Source: Candidatus Symbiopectobacterium sp. 'North America' (GTDB taxonomy: Bacteria; Pseudomonadota; Gammaproteobacteria; Enterobacterales; Enterobacteriaceae). From it: DNA of 64,000 nucleotides. The translations under genes and the position numbers were made by a program. Of the stretch, positions 29,729-39,426 are shown piece after piece (within the stretch, counting starts at the first letter, position 1; each line of letters starts with the position of its first letter). A model generated the notes under the pieces. The model was not told the DNA's origin, did no database searches, and saw only the letters and a program-made list of their open reading frames with translations. Location: the NCBI RefSeq assembly GCF_015762685.1, contig NZ_PEHF01000033.1, positions 1-64,000 on the forward strand, read 5' to 3'.

Positions 29729-31156
29729 ATGACGATGTTTTCGCTGTATTTGAAATCGCACCTTCGGGAAACATGCAAACGATTACTCACTGCAAGTCTG
29801 CTCAGTACTGCGTTGCCCATCGCCGTGGTGATGCCCACCACCGCGCTGGCCGCAGGTGTATCAGAAGTGGCGGAAACCAATGTGGTGCACCTGACGGTTC
29901 ATCAAGGACGCCTGTTGCAACTCGATGGCCTGCCGGACAGCGTGCTGGTCGCAGACCCTAATATCGCCAGCTTCGAGCTGCCTTCGCCGGGCAACCTGTT
30001 TGTCTATGCCAAAAGCATCGGCACCACCACGCTCTACGCCATGGATGAAAACGGCACGGTGATCAACGCCATCCGTCTGGTTTCCGAGCACGATTTAAAA
30101 GCGCTGGGCGAGCGAATCAAACGCGAGTTTCCCGGCGCGGATATCCAGTTGGAAGAGTCCATCCCCAGCGGCGTAATTGTGCGTGACAGCGTAGACACCC
30201 CGCAAGATGCGAAACGCGTCATCGACAGCGTGCAGGCATACATCAGCGCATCCGCCGGTGCACAAGGTGGTGGCGGTGGCGGCGGTGAAAAACTGCCGGG
30301 CAGCAGCGAATCCTCCGCCAAAGTGATTAACCAGCTCAAGATCAAAACCCCGTCACAAATCAACATTCAGGTGCGTGTGGTGGAAGTCTCACGCAAATTA
30401 ACCAGCGAACTGAGCTTTAACTGGGCAGCCTCACTGAGTACCGGCAGCGGCAACATCAACGCAGGCAGCGGAACGCGATTGGGGCTGTTTGACTCCGCCA
30501 CAGGGCGCTTTAGCAACCACACCGATGCCGGTTTCTTAAGCTTTGGCCGCTCACGCTTAAGCGGCTTGTTAACCGCGTTAAACCAGCAGGGCATGGCGAC
30601 GGTATTGGCAGAACCTAATCTGACCACGATCTCCGGCGAGACGGCCGCCTTTGCCGCCAGTGGCGAAGTGCCTATCGTGCTTATCACCAACAACAGCGTC
30701 AGCATCGATTACAAATCTTACGGCGTGATCCTGCGTATGACGCCAACGCTGCTCTCTGCCAACCGCATCAGCCTGCACATTGCGCCGGAAGTGAGCGAAA
30801 TGACGGACGTCGGCGCAGTAGATATCCCCGGCGGCTCGCGCGTACCGGCACTCAAAGTGCGCCGCACCGATACCACGGTAGAGCTGGCCAGCGGGCAAAG
30901 CTTCGCACTGGCAGGCATGCTGCGCAGCGCCAACGGCCAAACCGTGACCGGCGTACAGGGATTAAGCAGCATCCCCCTATTGGGACGCGCTTTTGAAAAC
31001 GAATCCACCAGCCATGAAGAAACCGAACTGGTGATCATCGCCACTGCCTATGTCGTTGAGCCGGTCAATGCCGGAGAACTGCAAACGCCAGGGCAAGGGG
31101 TAAGAATGTTGGATGCCGTCACACCGAGCTTCGGCTCCGTCGGCTACCTCTACTAA
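29729..31156 (+). CDS. rcpA: Tad pilus secretin
   Basis: Outer-membrane secretin (RcpA/CpaC) forming the pilus channel. 475 aa, intact. Signal peptide to about residue 41 (VVMPTTALAAG), a BON/N-domain with LDGLPDSVLVADPNIASFELPSPG, a Gly-rich linker, then the secretin domain with VRVVEVSRKLTSELSFNW, VLAEPNLTTISGETAAFAASGEVPI and the C-terminal ELVIIATAYVVEPV. Length is normal for the family. One of the few pilus-core genes without a lesion. Confidence 0.93.
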   Translation: MTMFSLYLKSHLRETCKRLLTASLLSTALPIAVVMPTTALAAGVSEVAETNVVHLTVHQGRLLQLDGLPDSVLVADPNIASFELPSPGNLFVYAKSIGTTTLYAMDENGTVINAIRLVSEHDLKALGERIKREFPGADIQLEESIPSGVIVRDSVDTPQDAKRVIDSVQAYISASAGAQGGGGGGGEKLPGSSESSAKVINQLKIKTPSQINIQVRVVEVSRKLTSELSFNWAASLSTGSGNINAGSGTRLGLFDSATGRFSNHTDAGFLSFGRSRLSGLLTALNQQGMATVLAEPNLTTISGETAAFAASGEVPIVLITNNSVSIDYKSYGVILRMTPTLLSANRISLHIAPEVSEMTDVGAVDIPGGSRVPALKVRRTDTTVELASGQSFALAGMLRSANGQTVTGVQGLSSIPLLGRAFENESTSHEETELVIIATAYVVEPVNAGELQTPGQGVRMLDAVTPSFGSVGYLY

Positions 31157-31162
31157 CCCTGG

Positions 31163-31849
31163 ATGATAACGGTGAAAAACATGAATAAACACACTACAAC
31201 GTGCACGCTGTTCTCCATGACGCTCTGCGCCTGCGCGCTGTTATTGGCCGCATGCGGCGACAGCAGCATCAATAAAATGCGTGCCGATCGTTTCGAACAA
31301 CCGGCACTCAAACCGATCGAGGTCCGCCCGACTTCACTGGCGGTGACGCTGGCGGTTGCGCCTAACGGACGCGGCTTTACGCCCGAATCGCTCAAGCAGC
31401 TTAATGTCATGCTGAAAGATCAGGGGCGCCTCGCCAAACAAACCCTGACGCTGATCCCACATTCAGTACGCGGCGAGCAAATGGCAGACCGCCTGGCCGT
31501 CGTGCTGAAAAATGCCGGGGCTGACGCGCGCAACGTGAAGCAATTACGTCGTTCGACAGCAGGCGGCCAAACCGGCGATCTGGAAGTGATTTCAGAAGCG
31601 CTGGCGGTGAAAACCACGCGCTGCGAAGTGAACAATCCCGATCAGTTGATGGTGAAACCTTTTGAAGGCATTGGCTACCTCGGCTGTGCCACACAAAACA
31701 GCCTGGCGAAGATGGTGGCTGAACCACGTGATCTGATTCAGGCCAAGGCGCTGGACGCTGCCGATGGCGTCACCGCTGTGAACAGCATCGAACGCTATCA
31801 CAAAGGTGAAGTGAAAGAGCTCATCGACATTAACTTTGACGAAGATTAA
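31163..31849 (+). CDS. rcpB: RcpB/CpaD-family pilus lipoprotein
   Basis: Outer-membrane lipoprotein of the Tad machine, expected to help the secretin assemble. Lipobox LLLAAC in the N-terminal region, then a family-typical region ending with GCATQNSLAKMVAEPRDLIQ. 228 aa from the ATG at 31163, or 222 from ATG 31181, which gives a more usual signal peptide. Six bp after rcpA. Intact. Confidence 0.82.
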   Translation: MITVKNMNKHTTTCTLFSMTLCACALLLAACGDSSINKMRADRFEQPALKPIEVRPTSLAVTLAVAPNGRGFTPESLKQLNVMLKDQGRLAKQTLTLIPHSVRGEQMADRLAVVLKNAGADARNVKQLRRSTAGGQTGDLEVISEALAVKTTRCEVNNPDQLMVKPFEGIGYLGCATQNSLAKMVAEPRDLIQAKALDAADGVTAVNSIERYHKGEVKELIDINFDED

Positions 31850-31863
31850 AGGCGAGGCATTCC

Positions 31864-32360
31864 ATGAGCGACATTACCCTTACCGATGGCGAAGCGTTGG
31901 CACAACCGCTGGTCGCCTTCGTGCATGACGCCCGCGAGGCGGCTGACGTCAGAGATCTGCTCTCGCGCCTGAACCAGCAGGACGTGCCGGTGCTGTCCGG
32001 CGGTATTGCTGACGCACGCCAATGGTGCGAGTTGAATGTACCGCCGCGTATCCTGCTGGTGGATCTTGATGATACCCACTGGCCACGCTGGAAGAGTTGC
32101 TGGGCGTGTGTGGCCCCACCACCCAAGTGGTGGCGGCAGGTAAAGCGCAGGATATCGGCCTGTACCGTGCACTGCTCCAGATTGGCGTGGTGGATTATCT
32201 GGTTAAGCCTTTCACCCTCGACCTGCTGGCGACAACGCTCGCCAAGTGCGAAGGCCAACAGGCCGGGCCGGAATACGCCCGCATGGGCAGAACCATCGCA
32301 GTGGTCAGCGCCAGCGGCGGTTGCGGCGGCACCTACCGCGACGCCGCGTCAAATGGATAA
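31864..32360 (+). pseudogene. tadZ: TadZ/CpaE localisation ATPase, truncated and frameshifted
   Basis: TadZ is a MinD/ParA-like protein that positions the Tad machine. The receiver-like N-terminal domain is recognisable (PLVAFVHDAREAADVRDLL, RILLVDLDD), then the frame shifts near 32085 and continues as LGVCGPTTQVVAAGKAQDIGLYRALLQIGVVDYLVKPF. It reaches the start of the deviant Walker A (AVVSASGGCGGT) and ends at 32360 within a few residues, so about 200 residues of ATPase domain are missing. The deletion brings the remnant directly against the start of tadA. Non-functional. Confidence 0.85.
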
Positions 32361-33591
32361 CCGCACCAGCTAGCGCCGCCTGATCCGTGCACAGCTTTAC
32401 GATCAGATCGATGCGGGTAAAGCGGTCATGATGGGCCGCGACAAGCTGCTGGCGCAAATTGAAACCGTGATTCGCCGCATTTGCGACGAACAGCGCCTCC
32501 AGCTTTCGCGTCAGGAATAGGAAGCCATCGCCGCCGAAATGCTGGATGAAATGACCGGTATCGGGCCGATCCAGCCGCTGCTGGCATATGATACCGTCAA
32601 CGATATTCTGGTCAACGGCGCACAGCAGGTGTTTATCCAGCGTTTCGGCAAACTGGAACTGTCACCGATTACCTTTATCGATGAAGAGCACGTGTTCAAC
32701 ACCGCACAGCGCATTGCAGCAGCGGTAGGACGGCGTATCGATGAAGCCAGCCCGATGGTCGATGCACGCTTGCCCGACGGCAGCCGCGTTAACGTGATCA
32801 CCTACCCGCTGGTGATCGACGGTACCACCATTTCGATCCGTAAATTCATGCGGCGCAACCTGTCGCTGGAAACGCTGGCGGAACGCCGCTGCATGTCTTA
32901 CGCCATGGCGGATGTGCTGAATAAGGCGATGCAAGCCCGCGTGAACGTCATCGTGTCTGGCGGTACCGGTGCCGGTAAAACCACGCTGCTCAACGCGCTG
33001 TCGCAGAAGATCGGCAGCACCGATCGCATTATCACCATCGAAGATGCCGCCGAGTTGCAATTGCAGCAGGAGCACGTGGTGCGGTTGGAAACGCGTCCGG
33101 TAAGCGCCGAAGGCACCGGACGCGTCGATCAGCGCGATCTGATGCGTAACGCGCTGTGTATGCGCCTGGATCGCATCATTCTGGGTGAGGTGCGCGGCGG
33201 CGAGAGTTTCGACATGTTGCAGGCGATGAACACCGGCCATAACGGCTCGCTCTGTACCGTGCACGCCAACACCTCGCGCGATGCCATCCAACGTCTGGAA
33301 AACATGGTGATGATGGCCAACATGCAGTTGCCGCTGATGGCTATCCGCCGTCAGATCGCCAGCGCCGTGCATTTGATTGTGCAGATTGAACGTATGCGCG
33401 ACGGCATGCGCCTCGTGGTGTCGATTACCGAAGTGTGTGGCATGGAAAACGAAGTGATCCAGCTTCAGGATCTGTTCAGCTTCCAGATCCAGGGCATGGA
33501 CGGCCAAGGCATGCTCACTGGTGAATATGTGCAGCACATTCAGCGCCCGCAGTTCTACAGCGACAAAGCGCACCTGTTTGATGCGCAGTGA
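32353..33591 (+). pseudogene. tadA: Tad pilus ATPase with two amber codons
   Basis: Hexameric secretion ATPase (TadA/CpaF, VirB11-like) powering pilus assembly. Reading from ATG 32353 gives 413 codons. Two in-frame TAGs (32371-32373 and 32518-32520, the latter in LSRQE-stop-EAIAAEML) lie in the N-terminal domain; both look like CAG to TAG. The rest from 32539 is uninterrupted: Walker A SGGTGAGKTT, Asp box IITIEDAAELQL, Walker B RIILGEVRGGE, His box GSLCTVHAN. A product restarting at 32539 would hold the ATPase core but not the N-terminal domain. Confidence 0.9.
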
Positions 33592-33608
33592 GGATTGAAG
33601 GAGAGCCA

Positions 33609-34581
33609 ATGAGTGATGTACGCCTGAATCTGATCACCCTGCTGATATTTTGCTGCGTCTTTGCGCTGGTGCTGGCTATCGCTGCCTGGAAAAAAGCGCG
33701 CCGGCAGCGCGAACAGCGCTGGCAACAGGTGTTAAAAGAGGTTAGCCCAGCCGCCGCCGAGATAACCTCCAACTCCATCCTGCGCGATGAAGTCACGACA
33801 CCCTATTATGCGTGTGCCGCTGCTGGGGCGTGCACTGGCGATCCTCTGGGCGCAGTTAGCGTTTATCAGCTGGAAAAAAAACCTGGTACAGCGCGCACTC
33901 TCGTTAGGCGCTGTCAGTCTGGTGATCGGTATGATCATGGGGCAGCGCACGCTGCTGCCGTTGACGATGGGATTGGTCTTTTCCCTGCTGCTGTTTGTCA
34001 GCACGGCTGTGCTGCTGTTCCGCTCCACGTTACAAAAGCACCTGAAAGCACTGCGCGAAAGCCTGCCGGAAGCGATCGATGCCATTACCCGCAGTTGTCG
34101 TGCAGGCGTACCCGTGGCGAATACCTTCGCCATCGTGGCAGAGCACCTGAGCGGCCCGCTGGCCAAGGAATTCAAAACCATCGATCACTGGCTCAAACTG
34201 GGTATTCCCTTACGTCAGGTGATCCAGACCTCTGCCACACGGGTACCGATGGCGGAATACCGCTTCTTCGTGGTGATCCTGATCATCAACCAGGAGGCCG
34301 GTGGCCGGTTGGGTGAGACGCTGGAGCGACTCTCTGCCACGCTGCGCGACAGGCGTGAACTGCAACTGAAAGTGCAGTCGAAAACCTCAGAAGCGCGCGC
34401 GTCTGCCAAGATTGTCGCCGCGCTGTTCCCCTGCTGTCTCGCCTATTTGTATATGAAGTCACCGGAGGATTTCAGCTTTTTGTTCTCTGACCCAGTGGGC
34501 ACCTCGGTGCTGATTTACGCCCTGTGCAGCGTCTCGCTGGGGATGTTGGTGACCCATTTGATGGTCAAGCGGGTTGGATAA
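33609..34581 (+). pseudogene. tadB: TadB inner-membrane platform protein, frameshifted
   Basis: Polytopic platform protein (T2SF domain, GspF-like) on which the pilus assembles. The ATG at 33609 follows AAGGAG and opens a membrane helix (ITLLIFCCVFALVLAIAAW). Near 33791-33796 an extra G (GATGAAGTCACG) shifts the frame; the remainder reads SRHPIMRVPLLGRAL and continues to 34581 with the core LRESLPEAIDAITRSCRAG and VILIINQEAGGRLGETLERLS. Downstream part is undamaged. Twelve bp before tadC. Confidence 0.88.
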
Positions 34582-34593
34582 GAGAGAGCCGAA

Positions 34594-35551
34594 ATGACGT
34601 TATTGAGCGACCCCTTACTGCTGCTGGCCCTGGTACTGATCATCACCGGTATCCTGCTGGGACGTACACAACATCAAGCACGCCAGTACAAGCTGTTGGA
34701 AAACCGCCTGCGTGGGCACCTGCCTGAGGCTAGCCGCGAGACAGATTCACAAGACACTATCCTGCGTGGTCAGGGCACCGCGTTATCTCCCTGGCTGGAA
34801 GCGCTGCTGCGCCCGCTCGCGGTACAGGGCGAGCGACTGGCTGGTTCAGATCGCGATCGCTGCAACCTGCGCCGCATGTTGGATCTGGCGGGTTTACGCC
34901 GTCATGAAGCGGTGGGCTGGCTGGTGATGGGCAAATTTATCACCGGTGCACTGATTGCCGTACTGCTGGTCTGGGGATGGCTACCCGCAGCCGATCGACT
35001 CAGTCTGACAGGCGTCGCCACCGGCCTTATCGGCTTTTTTGTCGGCACGCTGTTGCCCGAGTGGTGGCTACGTTGGCGTGCTGCCAGTCGGGGCGAAAAG
35101 CTGGCGCGCGGTACCGGACGCGCTGGATCTGATGGTGGTATGCGCCGAAGCGGGTTTGCCAATCGGGCGTGTCCTGCACGTGGTATCGAAAGAGCTGGGC
35201 CTTTCCTCACCGGAAATGGCGGATGAACTGCACTACACCGCCTCCGAGTTGCAGATCTTGTCCGATCGTACCTTAGCGATGATGCATCTGGCAGAGCGCA
35301 CTCGAGTCAGCGAAATCGAAAGCATGGTCGCCACCCTGATTCAGGCGGAACGCTACGGCACCCCGCTCTCTCAGGCGCTGCGCACGATTGCCGACGAAAG
35401 TCGAAAAACACTGATTTTAGGGCTGGAAGAGAAAGCGGGAAAGCTACCCGCCCAACTCAGCGTGCCATTGATGACGCTGATCCTGCCACCGATTATCGCC
35501 ATTATGGCCGCCCCCGCCTTAGTGCGCGTGGTGCGCCTGTTGTCACAATGA
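34594..35551 (+). pseudogene. tadC: TadC inner-membrane platform protein, frameshifted
   Basis: Second T2SF-domain platform protein, partner of TadB. N-terminal helix LLLLALVLIITGILL, then LDLAGLRRHEAVGWLVMGK and a second membrane pair. Near 35100-35110 one base is lost (AAAAGCTGGCGCGCGGTACC); the correct continuation is VPDALDLMVVCAEAGLPIG in another frame, running to 35551 with AERYGTPLSQALRTIADESR and a terminal helix. A single lesion. Confidence 0.88.
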
Positions 35552-35573
35552 ACCACCGATGGAGTCCGTGAAG

Positions 35574-36440
35574 ATGTTTGTTCAGATAACCTTGAGTAAC
35601 AAAACGGCTTACCGCCGCCACACCTTCTCATTGACCGTGTTGCTGCTCATTATGGTGCTGGCCGGTTGTGGCAGTTCAATGGCGATCAAGGGCAATAAAG
35701 ACGAAGGGCTGCGTCTGGCGCGTTTACTGCGCGATCAGGGTCGGGTGGAAGCCGCAACCGACGTCTATACGCGTTTGGACAGCCGCAACATGCTGAAAGG
35801 CCGGGAGATGCTGGAATACGCCAGCGTTGCTGCACTGGCGAGCTCCCCCCAGCAAACGCTGGAGCTGTACAGCTGTGCACGCCAGGTATTAGGCGGCGAC
35901 ACGGATAAAATGTCCCCCGAAGAAGCGCTCGCCGTGTGTCTCGGCATGGGTCGCGCCCAGCTCGCGCTGGGGCGTAACACCATGGCGCAGAAAGATTTCA
36001 CCTGTGCACTGAAAGCGCAGCCAAACAACACGCTGGAGCTCAATGGCATGGGCGTGGTGATGGACAGCTCAGGACAGCACACGCACGCTCGTCAGATGTT
36101 CGAAAAAGCCTTGCAAGTGAATCCGGCTGATGTCTCCGCCATCAACAATCTGGCGCTCTCCTGGCTTGCCAGCGGCAACCCGGACAAAGCAATTCCGTTG
36201 CTGCGCTCACTGGATGACGGCAACACCACCGGCAAACTTAATCTGGCGCTGGCCTATCTCGCCAGCGACCGGGAAGAGGACGCACGCACGGCACTCGGTG
36301 CCATCGCCCAACCACAGCGCATTGATGCCCTGATTGCCTCGCTGCATCAGCGTTTGCAACAAATGCAGCAGGATAAAACCCGTGGCGAAACGCTGCTGGC
36401 CTCCAGCCGCCAACGCCTGCAACTGAGCAACCCGAAATAA
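35574..36440 (+). CDS. tadD: TadD TPR lipoprotein
   Basis: Tetratricopeptide-repeat lipoprotein (TadD) thought to help secretin and pilus assembly. 288 aa; lipobox MVLAGC about residue 30, then TPR units of which the clearest is LELNGMGVVMDSSGQHTHAR. The ATG at 35574 is preferred because GGAG lies upstream and the signal peptide is then of normal length; an ATG at 35559 is the alternative. Its stop overlaps tadE (TAATG). Intact. Confidence 0.87.
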   Translation: MFVQITLSNKTAYRRHTFSLTVLLLIMVLAGCGSSMAIKGNKDEGLRLARLLRDQGRVEAATDVYTRLDSRNMLKGREMLEYASVAALASSPQQTLELYSCARQVLGGDTDKMSPEEALAVCLGMGRAQLALGRNTMAQKDFTCALKAQPNNTLELNGMGVVMDSSGQHTHARQMFEKALQVNPADVSAINNLALSWLASGNPDKAIPLLRSLDDGNTTGKLNLALAYLASDREEDARTALGAIAQPQRIDALIASLHQRLQQMQQDKTRGETLLASSRQRLQLSNPK

Positions 36441-36976
36441 TGGCACGCATGCGCGATACGCTCCGACATCAAGCCAAGCGCTGGCGCGCCGCGCACGGCG
36501 TGGCCGCGACCGAGGTGGCCTTTTTGGTTCCGGTCGCGATGATCGGTGTGATGATGCTGTTTGAGCTGGCGCGTATCGGGCTGGTGATCGCGGTCGGTAG
36601 CGCGGCGCTGGATAAAGCGGTGCAGAGTTTCCGCCTTGATAATCTCAGCGCCGCCAGCCCGGAAAAGATGAGCACGCGCCTGAAAACGCGCATGGTGGAT
36701 TCGGCCTATGGCTACCTTAGCGCGGACAACCTTACCGTTAACGTGCTGCATTTCGAAAACCTGAACCAGTTGGGGGGATTTACCGCCAGCGGTACTGCAT
36801 CAAACGACACGCAAAACGGCGAAGAGAACACCACCACGCTGCCGGTGTGGTCCGTCACGGTGCAGATTGAAAAGGCGTTTATCACGCCGCTGCCGGAAGA
36901 GTTAACACTGGGCACCACCTTCCGCTACCAGTACAAGCACGTGTTCGGCACGGAGTTACGCAATGACAATGACTAA
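36440..36976 (+). CDS. tadE: TadE pseudopilin
   Basis: Minor pseudopilin. 178 aa: an N-terminal basic stretch, the pseudopilin motif GVAATEVAFLVPVAM with Glu at +5 after Gly, a hydrophobic helix and a beta-rich C-terminal domain. Processed by TadV. One-base overlap with tadD and 14-bp overlap with tadF. Intact. Confidence 0.88.
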   Translation: MARMRDTLRHQAKRWRAAHGVAATEVAFLVPVAMIGVMMLFELARIGLVIAVGSAALDKAVQSFRLDNLSAASPEKMSTRLKTRMVDSAYGYLSADNLTVNVLHFENLNQLGGFTASGTASNDTQNGEENTTTLPVWSVTVQIEKAFITPLPEELTLGTTFRYQYKHVFGTELRNDND

Positions 36977-37565
36977 GATGCTATTGCGTTACCTGAAACG
37001 CTTTCGTCGCTCATGCCGTGGGGTTGCGGCAGTGGAAACCGCGCTGGCGTTTCCGATTGTTCTGGCGATTGGTTCGCTCTGTGCCGACATGTACAGCGTT
37101 GGTCTGGAGCGCTCTCGTATGGAGCAGCGTGCAGGTGCCATCGTCTCAATACTGGCGATGCAGCAAGATCTGACGGAAACCGGGTTGCAGGGGTTACTGG
37201 ATACCGTGCTGCCCAACCAGGGATTAGGGAATTATCAGCTGCTGATTAGCAACGTGCGTCAAACCGGCGATCTCTATTGACAACTGAGCCGTGGCACGGT
37301 GAAAGGGCTGTGCGTGGGAAGCGAAATCCAGCCGAATCCCCCCTATTTGCCAGACCTGCCCGAGCGCGATGCCAAATAGGGCAACAAGAGCACCTCCATG
37401 CTGGTGGTGGAGATTTGTCGCCAGGGTAAAGACCTCGCCCTGCTGGGTGGCATGTCATTAGGCGGTTTGTTACACGCCACGGCAATCAATCGGGTTGCCA
37501 TCGGCGTCGTGGATTTAGATGAAACCCTGAGCAAAGAAGCTGGGTTGGATAACGATAAAACATAA
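36963..37565 (+). pseudogene. tadF: TadF pseudopilin with two in-frame stops
   Basis: Second minor pseudopilin. The N-terminus has GVAAVETALAFPIVLAIG, the TadE/F motif. TGA at 37278-37280 (after GDLY) and TAG at 37377-37379 (after ERDAK) interrupt a single frame that otherwise runs to TAA at 37563-37565 and encodes STSMLVVEICRQG and HATAINR. TGG to TGA and CAG to TAG are the likely changes. About 200 codons. Without frame correction only the first half would be made. Confidence 0.87.
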
Positions 37566-37736
37566 CGACGCGTGACGGGCAAAAAGACCCACCATAACCA
37601 CGCGCACCGATACAGAGCCATGTCGTATTTTTTCCCGCTTATTCGGGCGGGATACCTATGCACTAAATTTGGTCAATCAGGATAATAAAAGATAAAAAAC
37701 GATTAAAAACAGTCGATTGAAAAATACAGCCGTCGC

Positions 37737-39341
37737 ATGCGCCCCTTTTGGCGTGCTGCGCTGTCCGCTTTTATTCATCAGGAAACCGGCGCAGGCACGG
37801 CGTTCTACGTGCTCGGCACCATGGCACTGCTGGTCAGCGCTGCCTTCATTGTCGATACCTCAACGGCCACTGGCGATGCCACACAGATCAAGCGCGCAAC
37901 GGACGCCGCCGCACTGGCTGTCGCGCATCAGGCTACGATCAACGGCGACGAGTATGACCCGGAACAGATTAAAGAACTGGCCTATCAATATGTCAAAAAC
38001 AACCTAGGGTTAAACAACGCGCTCGACAACAAACTCACCCGTGAAGACGTCACCGTCACGGAAGGCCGTAAAAACAACACGCGCAAAACGTACACCGTCG
38101 AAGCCAGCTTCAACACCCAGCCCAGCCTGTTGAAACTGGGTGCTCGAAAACAGGCGGTTTATTCCACGGCGGAAGTGATCAATCGCCCGACGGAAATTGC
38201 GATGGTGCTGCCCGTCATTAACGGTATGAGCGCGCGCGATCTTGCTGCGCTCAAGCGGCTGAGTAAGGATTTTGCCAAGCGCATGTTGGACAGCGCAGAC
38301 GGCAAACGTGACAACCTGTGGATCTCGTTGGTGCCGTTCAGCCAGGCGGTGAATGTCTACGACGCACAGGACGCCAACCGTATTCGCCGTTGGGCCAGGC
38401 CGGGAGCGCTGAACCCGATAGAGCTTAGCTCGCTCTTTCGTACCGGTTACGCCAGCCTGGCCGATCGCCGTATTCCCGATAGACGTGCCAATCTGTTGTG
38501 CATGTATAGCGGGCTGGGAGAAGAAGAGAATTTTTTCTGGGATGAACCCCGGTGGCGCAATTCAGGGTGTATTACCGCGCCGACTTGCCACAAAACGGTA
38601 GCCCTGGCGCAGAGCCTATCTCATGGGTTGGCCCCAATCCTTTCTTTGGTCAAGCCGCAGGGGTTAACGACATCCGCTGGATGGTTGCGGATCTGGATGG
38701 TTGCGGATAAAGGTTGCCCCAACGCCGCTTTGTTGCCGCTCACCAACGATCTGAATAAGGTGGACGAACGCGTCGATCAGTTCTCAATCCGTTTTAACGT
38801 CAACTACGCCATTGCGATGTCTTGGGCGGGTGCGGCGTTATCGCCCAACATGCGCGGCAGCGAAGGCTGGGGCGACGCGAAATTGCCGCTGGATTTCAAT
38901 GTCGACGGCAGCGGTGACGGCCAAAAAGTGGTCATCATGCTGGCGGACACCTATTCCGATCCGGAAGGCACGGGCGGGTACGGCCAGTTCGACACCGACA
39001 GCTACAACTTCAATCCCGGCCAATTCGCTGGGGAAACGGGCAGCGATGGGTCACGTGAGTTCGCAAAACGCCGCTTCGAAGACCTGTGTACCAGCTTTCG
39101 TGCACGCAATATCAAATTTTATTTCGTGGGTGTCCGGCCAGGAGATCCCGATAACTACGGTCAGAATCTGTTTGATGACATTGCCACACCTGGGTTGTTG
39201 ATCTGCACCGAAGGCGATAAACGCATGAGCTTTATCGACGGTCGAGGGTTTGGTGCAGCGGAAGACCCGCTGGCAGCACGTCTGGAACGTATCGCCAGCC
39301 AGATCGAAACGGAAGGCGGCTATGTGCGTCTGATTGAATAA
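37737..39341 (+). CDS. tadG: TadG-like protein with locally scrambled frame
   Basis: Tad-associated pseudopilin-like protein with an N-terminal helix (GTAFYVLGTMALLVSAAFIVD) and a long von Willebrand A-like region (KVVIMLADTYSDPEGTGGY, IKFYFVGVRPGDPDN). 534 aa, open throughout, but about 50 residues (near 38550-38695) are out of the original frame: restoring one C at the C4 run near 38546-38549 gives PPVAQFRVYYRADLPQNG and then GPNPFFGQAAGVNDIRWMVAD, and a 16-bp duplication at 38677-38708 returns the frame to normal. The resulting protein probably misfolds locally. Start codon context is weak. Confidence 0.75.
   Translation: MRPFWRAALSAFIHQETGAGTAFYVLGTMALLVSAAFIVDTSTATGDATQIKRATDAAALAVAHQATINGDEYDPEQIKELAYQYVKNNLGLNNALDNKLTREDVTVTEGRKNNTRKTYTVEASFNTQPSLLKLGARKQAVYSTAEVINRPTEIAMVLPVINGMSARDLAALKRLSKDFAKRMLDSADGKRDNLWISLVPFSQAVNVYDAQDANRIRRWARPGALNPIELSSLFRTGYASLADRRIPDRRANLLCMYSGLGEEENFFWDEPRWRNSGCITAPTCHKTVALAQSLSHGLAPILSLVKPQGLTTSAGWLRIWMVADKGCPNAALLPLTNDLNKVDERVDQFSIRFNVNYAIAMSWAGAALSPNMRGSEGWGDAKLPLDFNVDGSGDGQKVVIMLADTYSDPEGTGGYGQFDTDSYNFNPGQFAGETGSDGSREFAKRRFEDLCTSFRARNIKFYFVGVRPGDPDNYGQNLFDDIATPGLLICTEGDKRMSFIDGRGFGAAEDPLAARLERIASQIETEGGYVRLIE
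38677..38708 (+). repeat. 16-bp direct tandem duplication in tadG
   Basis: Two adjacent copies of CTGGATGGTTGCGGAT. The duplication adds 16 bp, which with an upstream 1-bp loss totals a multiple of three and restores the reading frame. Confidence 0.9.
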
Positions 39342-39426
39342 TTATCTGACTTTAAAAGAAATGATGTGATTCATCCTTCAACGTTGGCACGTTAATTTTG
39401 GCACTTTAACTACAGGACACGACACC

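Noticed and set aside
32662-33609. 315-codon His-rich minus-strand frame
   Set aside because: Antisense to the tadA ATPase core; composition is the usual mirror of GC-rich coding.
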